64,000 nucleotides of DNA from Bolinopsis microptera (lineage: Eukaryota > Ctenophora > Tentaculata > Lobata > Bolinopsidae). Shown piece after piece: positions 1 to 11,700 of the stretch; the first letter of the stretch is position 1; each line of letters starts with the position of its first letter. The stretch covers positions 744,001-808,000 of the forward strand of contig NC_087074.1 of the NCBI RefSeq assembly GCF_026151205.1. The letters run 5' to 3'. Below the pieces are notes generated by a model. That model was not told where the DNA came from and did no database searches. It was given only the letters and a program-made list of their open reading frames with translations. Made by a program: the position numbers and the translations under genes.

Positions 1-367
1 CTCTCCCCTATTACTCACTCCTGCTGTAGCCTGTAGAAATAACTTTACACTAGGCTTGAGTAATTATGAGTTTGCCTGAAGTGTGCCTCTACTAACCTAG
101 TATAAGCATCTAGTAGCCTATTATGAGCTTTCATAAGCTTGTTACGCCCCTAGTAAGCGTAAATAAACATGTTAGGATGTCCAATTTAGGTGTTAAATGG
201 TGTTAAAGATGAAATTTCGAAGACAAAATTCATGGCATAAAATGGAGAAAATGGAGAATTACTCATGGGTTTTTCCATTTTCTCCATAGAAAAAGTCTCC
301 ATTTTATGCCATTTTATGCCATTTTATGCCATTGGCCCCCCCCCCACCGCCACCCCGCCCCTTCCAT
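1..367. other. AT-rich non-coding start of window
   Basis: No exon was recognised. Around 232-333 there is a small inverted arrangement: GGCATAAAATGGAGAAAATGG is answered by CTCCATTTTCTCC and by three head-to-tail copies of CATTTTATGC, so this strand could fold. It probably belongs to an intron of the spinster-like gene whose last exons follow. Confidence 0.4.
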
Positions 368-1358
368 TAAAGCTCACCCCCCTCTATTACAAGCTCACCC
401 CCTCTATCACAAGCTCACCCCCCTCTATTACAAGCTCACCCCCTCTATCACAAGCTCACCCCCCTCTATTACAAGCTCACCCCCTCTATTACAAGCTCAC
501 CCCCCTCTATTACAAGCTCACCCCCTCTATTACAAGCTCACCCCCTCTATTACAAGCTCACCCCCTCTTACAAGCTCACCCCCTCTATTACAAGCTCACC
601 CCCTCTATTACAAGCTCACCCCCTCTATCACAAGCTCACCCCCCTCTATTACAAGCTCACCCCCTCTATCACAAGCTCACCCCCCTCTATTACAAGCTCA
701 CCCCCTCTATTACAAGCTCACCCCCCTCTATTACAAGCTCACCCCCTCTATTACAAGCTCACCCCCTCTATTACAAGCTCACCCCCTCTATTACAAGCTC
801 ACCCCCTCTATTACAAGCTCACCCCCTCTATTACAAGCTCACCTCCTCCATCCATTACAAGCTCACCCCCTCTATCACAAGCTCACCCCCCCTCTATTAC
901 AAGCTCACCCCCTCTATTACAAGCTCACCCCCTCTATTACAAGCTCACCCCCTCTATTACAAGCTCACCCCCTCTATTACAAGCTCACCCCCTCTATCAC
1001 AAGCTCACCCCCCTCTATTACAAGCTCACCCCCTCTATCACAAGCTCACCCCCCTCTATTACAAGCTCACCCCCTCTATTACAAGCTCACCCCCCTCTAT
1101 TACAAGCTCACCCCCTCTATTACAAGCTCACCCCCTCTATTACAAGCTCACCCCCTCTATTACAAGCTCACCCCCTCTATTACAAGCTCACCCCCCTCTA
1201 TTACAAGCTCACCCCCCTCTATTACAAGCTCACCCCCTCTATTACAAGCTCACCCCCTCTATTACAAGCTCACCCCCTCCATAACAAGCTCACCCCCTCT
1301 ATTACAAGCTCACCCCCTCTATTACAAGCTCACCTCCTCCATCCATTACAAGCTCACG
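368..1358. repeat. 20-21 bp minisatellite, about 48 copies
   Basis: The unit is CTCTATTACAAGCTCACCCC with an optional extra C and a TATCAC variant. Variant units such as CTCCTCCATCCATTACAAG recur near 842 and 1334, about 490 bp apart, so a larger block has itself been duplicated. The long open frames across it encode only low-complexity repeats and are not taken as genes. The array sits 31 bp upstream of a splice acceptor but shares no sequence with the exon. Confidence 0.95.
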
Positions 1359-1389
1359 CCTGATTCTGCCTAATTCTATATAATTTCAG

Positions 1390-1909
1390 TTATCAGATAA
1401 AATAAAGGAAGCGTTTAAAGATTTCGACATGTCCATCTCTACAGCCGTCGCCCTGGAATACTCCTTCTTCTTTTCCTGTTTCGTGTGTGTTCTGGGTAGT
1501 GTTTTCTACTTTATTGCCGCAGAGTTTGTTATTGAGGACAGGGCTAAGGCTGCAGATACGGTGAGTTGATCTTTGCAAAAGGAATAATAACTGTAATAAT
1601 AAAACTATCAAAGCCTTTCTTTGGTGAATAGCATTTTAAAGTTGGGTACACAACAAAATGTGCAGATGGTACCTTAACGGTAAAATTACCAATCCAGTCA
1701 TTGTTATAGCAGTCACACTGTCCTAGCTTTTAACTTAATCAGAATCTTTCCCCCAGGTTGTAACCCGTCGTCCAACTGTTGTATCCAGTAGAACCCGAGA
1801 GAACTCCGCACTGAACGCTAGTGGGTTCCTACGTGACGAGTACGGTAGGGATCAGGATGTCACCAGGCCCCTTATAGAGGCCCAGGAACCCGGAATACAG
1901 TCAATGTGA
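1390..1909 (+). CDS. Spinster-like MFS transporter, last two exons (5' partial)
   Basis: Two exons are supported: 1390-1560 (acceptor ttcag, donor GTGAGT, phase 0) and 1757-1909 (acceptor cccag, stop TGA 1907-1909), 107 codons together. The first encodes one transmembrane helix of about 22 residues (FFFSCFVCVLGSVFYFIAA) ended by a charged EDRAKAAD-type segment. The second is a polar C-terminal tail ending TRPLIEAQEPGIQSM. A last helix with an 'FxCVLG' core, then a D-R-x-A basic stretch and a short tail with an R-x-L-L-like motif, resembles the C-terminus of the spinster (SPNS) lysosomal lipid/lysophospholipid transporter family. The rest of the protein lies upstream of the window, so any other MFS carrier remains possible. 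The acidic/dileucine-like tail would suit endolysosomal sorting (inference). Confidence 0.5.
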
Positions 1910-2763
1910 TATTTTGGGGACTAGCTTTTAGGAATTACAGGAAACTCAAAATGGATATTGGATTATGACGAAAATTGTTGATATACTTCTGTAGTCTGTA
2001 CTTTAGTATTTTAGTATCTAAAGAATTTCTTCAGTTGGATGAGGATCGTCTCTAACATTTGAAATCCTGACTTTGCCTTCGAAGTAATGAATTAAAAGCC
2101 TGTTTTTTAGTAATCCTTATCCTTTGAAATGTATTCGACATATACATAATTATAATATGCGTTAAACCTAATTTACAAATTATGTTTTATGCAGCGATTT
2201 CAGTTTTCCCGTTTTGTAAATTACGCCGAATTTATATTCAAAATTTTTGAGTTTTAAATTATATAAGCATGATTGAACGTATTAAGTATTTGATAATAAC
2301 CACGTCAGTGATCTTTGTATTGTGTGTAATCAATTTTTTTACCAAAAGCCAGATCAGATCTGTCAATTTATAATTTTTGTGGGAATGTTTGATTTTTGAC
2401 ATTCCATACTTTTGACAAATCGGGCGCTACAATGTTTTTTGGTTACATAATATCTTCAGATAACATTAAATTGTTTGTATTTTGTTGTAGCAATTCTGCT
2501 ATCAGATTTAACTTAGCTGGGTTGGTTAAACGTTTATATTTCTCTTCTAGACGTCAGCTTATTGTTATAGTTTCCTTGCAACTATCTTCACGCCAGAATA
2601 ACGTCCTATTTCACTCTGTTTGATAGTATTAAATGGCTTGTAACGATTGATTATACGAGTAAAAAAGGGTGTAGAAATAAAAACACAGTTCAAATCATTT
2701 TATAAATTATAAATCACAGCAATTTATCTGACTTATAACGTTTCTCTTCCCCCTCTTACCCAG
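1910..2763. other. Intergenic/3'UTR stretch
   Basis: No coding signal was seen. An AATAAA at 2676-2681 could end the spinster-like transcript. It lies only 80 bp before the first recognised aminotransferase exon, whose own upstream exon must lie in or before this stretch. Confidence 0.35.
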
Positions 2764-5700
2764 TATTTATCCGATATAGCTGCCATGAAAGATCTTATCC
2801 TGAAGTTCCTGTCCCGGACAGCGCTGAGTCGAGATCCCTCTCCAATCGTGTTATCAGTAACTACCTTCTCTCCTTACCCCCTGATAAAGACATCCTCTCT
2901 TTAGCTGCCGGCTCTCCTGCTCCCGTCACCTTCCCCATCGAGTCAATGTCCGTTAATTTAAAGTCTGGAGAAAATTTAAAGGTAAGGTAGGGTTAGTTGA
3001 ACCTCAGTTGGCAGATTGATCATAAATTTAAGTTGAAGTAGATATTTTTAAAAACGTTTCCAAAAAGCTGCCCAGAGATCTGACATTGCTCGGGTAAGAA
3101 ACCAGCAACCTTTTCATTTTGTTCTCAATTCAGATCGAAGGTGCCGCAATGGCTGCTGTAAGAAACCAGCAACCTTTTCATTTTGTTCTTAATTCAGATC
3201 GAAGGTGCCGCAATGGGTGCTGTAAGAAACCAGCAACCTTTTCATTTTGTTCTTAATTCAGATTGAAGGTGCCGCAATGTAACCATGGTAACTAGATATA
3301 TCTCAGATCGAAGGTGCCGCAATGTAACCATGGTAACTAGATATATCTCAGATTGAAGGTGCCGCAATGGCTGCTGCTCTTCAGTACAATAGGACGATAG
3401 GTCAGGTTGGTATTCTAGACTTTTGGAGCAAGATCATCGAAGAGATGCAGCCATATCCTGGCCCAGGTTTCACTTTTATCTGAGTTTCTTCCTCTTGGTC
3501 AGCTTTGCAAAGTTAGAATTATTGCAGTTCTCTCAGAATTATTATTAATTTATTTAATATTATTGTCGTGAATGTCTTACAAAACTTTTACACTAGAACG
3601 ACAGACGATCGTTACAACTGGAGCAGAGTTTGGTTCGTATCTGGCTCTCAATGCTCTGATTGACGATGGGGACTCTGTGTTGATTGCCAACCCTGTTTAC
3701 CCTCCCATGTTACTGAAGGTATGTCCTGTGATCAGGGGTGTAGGAAGCGGGGGGGGGGGGGGGGGCATACCTTATTTCCTGGGTCGTGTTCAGGTGATAG
3801 AAGATTGACTCTGGTATGGACAAAGTTTCTGCGCGTTATTTATTATCATTACTGTGTCATTGTTACCGCTCCGTATTTTCAGTCCAGAGCGATGAGTGCG
3901 AACGTGGTGTCAGTGCTTGAGGACCCAGTGGTCGGTGGTTTGTGTCCGCGGAACCTACGTGCCACATTAGAATCCTGGCCAGATGCCAAACGGAAACCCA
4001 AAGTTCTCATCGTTTGCCCGACTGGCAGTAATCCGAGTGGAGCAAACATTCCAGAAAAGCACCGGCAGGAGATTTACGATATAGTTTGTGAACACGACCT
4101 GCTGATTATTGAGGACGACCCCTACTATTTCATAAACGTTAGTTTTTAATAAACATGTTTACAGTACTTCCCTTCAACCTGATTCGTGCATGTGGAATGT
4201 GGATTGTGGTTTTATTAATAAGAACGCTGACAAAAGCTTAACTAACAAGAATTGCGCCGGTTAGCGGACGCTAGATTTCCATCGCCCGTAATTAATTACA
4301 ATTAACAATCGTTTCATATTGGTTAAATTACCAAATTTCTTTGGGGCGTTACAGAGAACAAAATGGAGGGGTTGCCGTTGTCAATTATTTGAATCGAAAG
4401 TTAAACGACCGGACACCGTAGCGCAGCCTGTACGGTGATATGCATGATGCAGTTAAAAGGACATCTGTCCGACAGCGACTCTTGTCCGACTCAATATGTT
4501 ACCAGAAAAAAAAGACATCTGTCCGAAATTGTGATCTAATTGCAATACGACACATTTCCATTTTCCAATTAGAGACATGATCTGAACTGAGATATGACCT
4601 GAGCTGAACTCTACCATAGTTTATTTTCATTTGATGTCAAAAATTGGACAATAGTTTAAATGTTATATAAATAACTGATCTCCATACCGATCTCCTGTGT
4701 GTAATGTAGGCTGTGATGTGATTGGCAGCTTGTTACAGCTTGTTAGTGTACGGCTAGCATGATCCTGTCCTCAAATAGTCAATCACGTATCGATGGATCA
4801 GATCTCAATGGATCAGATCTCAATGGATCAAATCAGCATTATATTAGAACTGTGGGAGCAACGTCACAAGATTACACGTGAGCTTGTGAAATACGAACGT
4901 GATCCGAAATTGCAAATGTGATCCGAAAGTTGGACAGATGTCGCCAAAAACGACTCCTATCTGACAGCGACTCTTGTCCGAAACCGGTAATTCGACTGTC
5001 GGACAGATGTCACCCAATCAAATCTGTGGTAGTTAATACAATGTGAATCATAATAAAATGTATCGTTCATTTCGTCTAAATATAATGAATCAATCTATTG
5101 GCAATCATGTTCAACATGATAGTCATAACATCATAATTTATACAACAACATAACGGATTACTAATATCGGGTTGCACCAAGCACCCACAACAAAATGAGA
5201 AGTTTGTATCGCATGAAGTTAACGAAAGCTTAAACGACAAATATCAATGCGAATCAAAATGTATAACAGCGAAAAGAGATATACATGCGCGCCGTACACG
5301 ATTTATTAGCTCGATTCTTGGTATAGTAACTATAGTCATAGAGTACACTTTGACATAAAAGCATTGTAAAATGCGCGCGCGACCATCAAGAGTTAATTTG
5401 TAAAGGAGCACGTGTTTGCGGAGGTTAATGCATGTTTTGCTTTGTGACACGACGAAAAACCTATACCCACTATACCCATTCTCAAATCCTACCACTTCTA
5501 ACCATCTATTGCCTTTTTAGGCGATGGAAAAAATAACTGCCTAAAATCTTCCAGGTTTCACTTATCTCATAAGAGAACATGCATTAACGTTTTTCAAATC
5601 CTATTTTCAGGGGATCAAGTTGTGGAACACAACAAGAAAATTGAGAATAATCTTGTGCGAGGGTAATCTTGTGAAGGATAACAGTGAACGTAATCAGGCA

Positions 5701-8700
5701 GAGTTGCCTTTCAGATCGGCTTCGTTTAAAATCTTTAAAAAGTGCTTCAGGGCTATAACCTATTTTCAGTAGCCCCAAGTGTTTGCTGTTCAGGTACCAG
5801 GTAAAGTATATGAATGTTATTAAGAGAAATTTAAAAAACTAACTTTCAGATCGCTGTCAAACTTTTTCTATTGAAAAGTTCAATTAATCGTAACCTGTAT
5901 CTTGATTCTGATCATGATTCGTAATGAATTTGTATATACATTTGATATAATATGACTTGTTTTTGTTGCTAACAAAATTCTGTTTGTAACTATCAAGTGA
6001 ATATTATTAATTTAACAAATTAGAATATTCGTACCTGTGTTTAAACTATAAAGAGCTTATGACTATTGACATACTAACATAATAACGACTTTTATCAATA
6101 AAATCACAGGAAATATTTTGGGAGTGGCATTAAAATTAGTCGATTTTGTGAAATAGGTTAAACTTTTCTGGTTACTATCACAACTATTCCAATCAGTACG
6201 GCAAGCCGCTTAAGACATTTCTACATTACGACTCGGAGGGCAGAGTGATTAGACTAGACTCTCTGAGCAAGGTGTTGTGCCCTGGGTTTAGACTGGGTTT
6301 CTGTACAGCCCCTCCTAAACTAGTTACTTACATGGAGCGTCATTACTCGGTTAGTTCCCTCCTAAACTTGTTACTTACATGGAGCGTCATTACTCGGTTA
6401 GTTCCCTCCTAAACTTGTTACTTACATGGAGCGTCATTACTCGGTTAGTTCCCTCCTAAACTTGTTACTTACATGGAGCGTCATTACTCGGTTAGTTCCC
6501 TCCTAAACTTGTTACTTACATGGAGCGTCATTACTCGGTTAGTTCCCTCCTAAACTCGTTACTTACATGGAGCGTCATTACTCGGTTAGTTCCCTCCTAA
6601 ACTTGTTACTTACATGGAGCGTCATTACTCGGTTAGTTCCCTCCTAAACTTGTTACTTACATGGAGCGTCATTACTCGGTTAGTTCCCTCCTAAACTTGT
6701 TACTTACATGGAGCGTCATTACTCGGTTAGTTCCCTCCTAAACTTGTTACTTACATGGAGCGTCATTACTCGGTTAGTTCCCTCCTAAACTTGTTACTTA
6801 CATGGAGCGTCATTACTCGGTTAGTTCCCTCCTAAACTCGTTACTTACATGGAGCGTCATTACTCGGTTAGTTCCCTCCTAAACTTGTTACTTACATGGA
6901 GCGTCATTACTCGGTTAGTTCCCTCCTAAACTCGTTACTTACATGGAGCGTCATTACTCGGTTAGTTCCCTCCTAAACTCGTTACTTACATGGAGCGTCA
7001 TTACTCGGTTAGTTCCCTCCTAAACTCGTTACTTACATGGAGCGTCATTACTCGGTTAGTTCCCTCCTAAACTCGTTACTTACATGGAGCGTCATTACTC
7101 GGTTAGTTCCCTCCTAAACTAGTTACTTACATGGAGCGTCATTACTCGGTTAGTTCCCTCCTAAACTTGTTACTTACATGGAGCGTCATTACTCGGTTAG
7201 TTCCCTCCTAAACTCGTTACTTACATGGAGCGTCATTACTCGGTTAGTTCCCTCCTAAACTTGTTACTTACATGGAGCGTCATTACTCGATTAGTTCCCT
7301 CCTAAACTCGTTACTTACATGGAGCGTCATTACTCGGTTAGTTCCCTCCTAAACTTGTTACTTACATGGAGCGTCATTACTCGGTTAGTTCCCTCCTAAA
7401 CTTGTTACTTACATGGAGCGTCATTACTCGGTTAGTTCCCTCCTAAACTTGTTACTTACATGGAGCGTCATTACTCGGTTAGTTCCCTCCTAAACTAGTT
7501 ACTTACATGGAGCGTCATTACTCGGTTAGTTCCCTCCTAAACTTGTTACTTACATGGAGCGTCATTACTCGGTTAGTTCCCTCCTAAACTTGTTACTTAC
7601 ATGGAGCGTCATTACTCGGTTAGTTCCCTCCTAAACTTGTTACTTACATGGAGCGTCATTACTCGGTTAGTTCCCTCCTAAACTTGTTACTTACATGGAG
7701 CGTCATTACTCGGTTAGTTCCCTCCTAAACTTGTTACTTACATGGAGCGTCATTACTCGGTTAGTTCCCTCCTAAACTTGTTACTTACATGGAGCGTCAT
7801 TACTCGGTTAGTTCCCTCCTAAACTTGTTACTTACATGGAGCGTCATTACTCGGTTAGTCCCCTCCTAAACTTGTTACTTACATGGAGCGTCATTACTCG
7901 GTTAGTTCCCTCCTAAACTTGTTACTTACATGGAGCGTCATTACTCGGTTAGTTCCCTCCTAAACTTGTTACTTACATGGAGCGTCATTACTCGGTTAGT
8001 TCCCTCCTAAACTTGTTACTTACATGGAGCGTCATTACTCGGTTAGTTCCCTCCTAAACTTGTTACTTACATGGAGCGTCATTACTCGGTTAGTTTCCTC
8101 CTAAACTTGTTACTTACATGGAGCGTCATTACTCGGTTAGTTCCCTCCTAAACTAGTTACTTACATGGAGCGTCATTACTCGGTTAGTTCCCTCCTAAAC
8201 TTGTTACTTACATGGAGCGTCATTACTCGGTTAGTTCCCTCCTAAACTTGTTACTTACATGGAGCGTCATTACTCGGTTAGTTCCCTCCTAAACTTGTTA
8301 CTTACATGGAGCGTCATTACTCGGTTAGTTCCCTCCTAAACTAGTTACTTACATGGAGCGTCATTACTCGGTTAGTTCCCTCCTAAACTTGTTACTTACA
8401 TGGAGCGTCATTACTCGGTTAGTTCCCTCCTAAACTAGTTACTTACATGGAGCGTCATTACTCGGTTAGTTCCCTCCTAAACTCGTTACTTACATGGAGC
8501 GTCATTACTCGGTTAGTTCCCTCCTAAACTTGTTACTTACATGGAGCGTCATTACTCGGTTAGTTCCCTCCTAAACTTGTTACTTACATGGAGCGTCATT
8601 ACTCGGTTAGTTCCCTCCTAAACTTGTTACTTACATGGAGCGTCATTACTCGGTTAGTTCCCTCCTAAACTTGTTACTTACATGGAGCGTCATTACTCGG

Positions 8701-11700
8701 TTAGTTCCCTCCTAAACTCGTTACTTACATGGAGCGTCATTACTCGGTTAGTTCCCTCCTAAACTCGTTACTTACATGGAGCGTCATTACTCGGTTAGTT
8801 CCCTCCTAAACTTGTTACTTACATGGAGCGTCATTACTCGGTTAGTTCCCTCCTAAACTTGTTACTTACATGGAGCGTCATTACTCGGTTAGTTCCCTCC
8901 TAAACTAGTTACTTACATGGAGCGTCATTACTCGGTTAGTTCCCTCCTAAACTCGTTACTTACATGGAGCGTCATTACTCGGTTAGTTCCCTCCTAAACT
9001 AGTTACTTACATGGAGCGTCATTACTCGGTTAGTTCCCTCCTAAACTTGTTACTTACATGGAGCGTCATTACTCGGTTAGTTCCCTCCTAAACTAGTTAG
9101 TTACATGGAGCGTCATTACTCTGTACAGCCCCTCCTAAACTTGTTACTTACATGGAGCGTCATTACTCGGTTAGTTCCCTCCTAAACTTGTTACTTACAT
9201 GGAGCGTCATTACTCGGTTAGTTCCCTCCTAAACTTGTTACTTACATGGAGCGTCATTACTCGGTTAGTTCCCTCCTAAACTTGTTACTTACATGGAGCG
9301 TCATTACTCGGTTAGTTCCCTCCTAAACTTGTTACTTACATGGAGCGTCATTACTCGGTTAGTTCCCTCCTAAACTCGTTACTTACATGGAGCGTCATTA
9401 CTCGGTTAGTTCCCTCCTAAACTTGTTACTTACATGGAGCGTCATTACTCGGTTAGTTCCCTCCTAAACTAGTTAGTTACATGGAGCGTCATTACTCTGT
9501 ACAGTCCCCTCCTAAACTTGTTACTTACATGGAGCGTCATTACTCGGTTAGTTCCCTCCTAAACTTGTTACTTACATGGAGCGTCATTACTCGGTTAGTT
9601 CCCTCCTAAACTTGTTACTTACATGGAGCGTCATTACTCGGTTAGTTCCCTCCTAAACTTGTTACTTACATGGAGCGTCATTACTCGGTTAGTTCCCTCC
9701 TAAACTTGTTACTTACATGGAGCGTCATTACTCGGTTAGTTCCCTCCTAAACTTGTTACTTACATGGAGCGTCATTACTCGGTTAGTTCCCTCCTAAACT
9801 CGTTACTTACATGGAGCGTCATTACTCGGTTAGTTCCCTCCTAAACTTGTTACTTACATGGAGCGTCATTACTCGGTTAGTTCCCTCCTAAACTTGTTAC
9901 TTACATGGAGCGTCATTACTCGGTTAGTTCCCTCCTAAACTTGTTACTTACATGGAGCGTCATTACTCGGTTAGTTCCCTCCTAAACTCGTTACTTACAT
10001 GGAGCGTCATTACTCGGTTAGTTCCCTCCTAAACTAGTTACTTACATGGAGCGTCATTACTCGGTTAGTTCCCTCCTAAACTTGTTACTTACATGGAGCG
10101 TCATTACTCGGTTAGTTCCCTCCTAAACTAGTTACTTACATGGAGCGTCATTACTCGGTTAGTTCCCTCCTAAACTAGTTACTTACATGGAGCGTCATTA
10201 CTCGGTTAGTTCCCTCCTAAACTAGTTACTTACATGGAGCGTCATTACTCGGTTAGTTCCCTCCTAAACTTGTTACTTACATGGAGCGTCATTACTCGGT
10301 TAGTTCCCTCCTAAACTCGTTACTTACATGGAGCGTCATTACTCGGTTAGTTCCCTCCTAAACTCGTTACTTACATGGAGCGTCATTACTCGGTTAGTTC
10401 CCTCCTAAACTTGTTACTTACATGGAGCGTCATTACTCGGTTAGTTCCCTCCTAAACTTGTTACTTACATGGAGCGTCATTACTCGGTTAGTTCCCTCCT
10501 AAACTTGTTACTTACATGGAGCGTCATTACTCGGTTAGTTCCCTCCTAAACTTGTTACTTACATGGAGCGTCATTACTCGGTTAGTTCCCTCCTAAACTT
10601 GTTACTTACATGGAGCGTCATTACTCGGTTAGTTCCCTCCTAAACTCGTTACTTACATGGAGCGTCATTACTCGGTTAGTTCCCTCCTAAACTAGTTACT
10701 TACATGGAGCGTCATTACTCGGTTAGTTCCCTCCTAAACTTGTTACTTACATGGAGCGTCATTACTCGGTTAGTTCCCTCCTAAACTAGTTACTTACATG
10801 GAGCGTCATTACTCGGTTAGTTCCCTCCTAAACTTGTTACTTACATGGAGCGTCATTACTCGGTTAGTTCCCTCCTAAACTTGTTACTTACATGGAGCGT
10901 CATTACTCGGTTAGTTCCCTCCTAAACTTGTTACTTACATGGAGCGTCATTACTCGGTTAGTTCCCTCCTAAACTTGTTACTTACATGGAGCGTCATTAC
11001 TCGGTTAGTTCCCTCCTAAACTTGTTACTTACATGGAGCGTCATTACTCGGTTAGTTCCCTCCTAAACTTGTTACTTACATGGAGCGTCATTACTCGGTT
11101 AGTTCCCTCCTAAACTTGTTACTTACATGGAGCGTCATTACTCGGTTAGTTCCCTCCTAAACTCGTTACTTACATGGAGCGTCATTACTAGGTTAGTTCC
11201 CTCCTAAACTTGTTACTTACATGGAGCGTCATTACTCGGTTAGTTCCCTCCTAAACTTGTTACTTACATGGAGCGTCATTACTCGGTTAGTTCCCTCCTA
11301 AACTTGTTACTTACATGGAGCGTCATTACTCGGTTAGTTCCCTCCTAAACTTGTTACTTACATGGAGCGTCATTACTCGGTTAGTTCCCTCCTAAACTCG
11401 TTACTTACATGGAGCGTCATTACTCGGTTAGTTCCCTCCTAAACTCGTTACTTACATGGAGCGTCATTACTCGGTTAGTTCCCTCCTAAACTTGTTACTT
11501 ACATGGAGCGTCATTACTCGGTTAGTTCCCTCCTAAACTAGTTACTTACATGGAGCGTCATTACTCGGTTAGTTCCCTCCTAAACTTGTTACTTACATGG
11601 AGCGTCATTACTCGGTTAGTTCCCTCCTAAACTTGTTACTTACATGGAGCGTCATTACTCGGTTAGTTCCCTCCTAAACTTGTTACTTACATGGAGCGTC

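Noticed and set aside
265-1373. Two long open frames of 339 and 355 codons
   Set aside because: They lie wholly in the 20-21 bp minisatellite and show only LLQAHPLYYKLTPSIT-type repeats in several frames; no stop codon occurs in the unit.
2787-2908. ATG at 2784 as the aminotransferase start
   Set aside because: That ATG opens a frame that stops after about 40 codons; the homologous sequence (SLAAGSPAP) is in another frame that has no early ATG, so an upstream exon is more likely.
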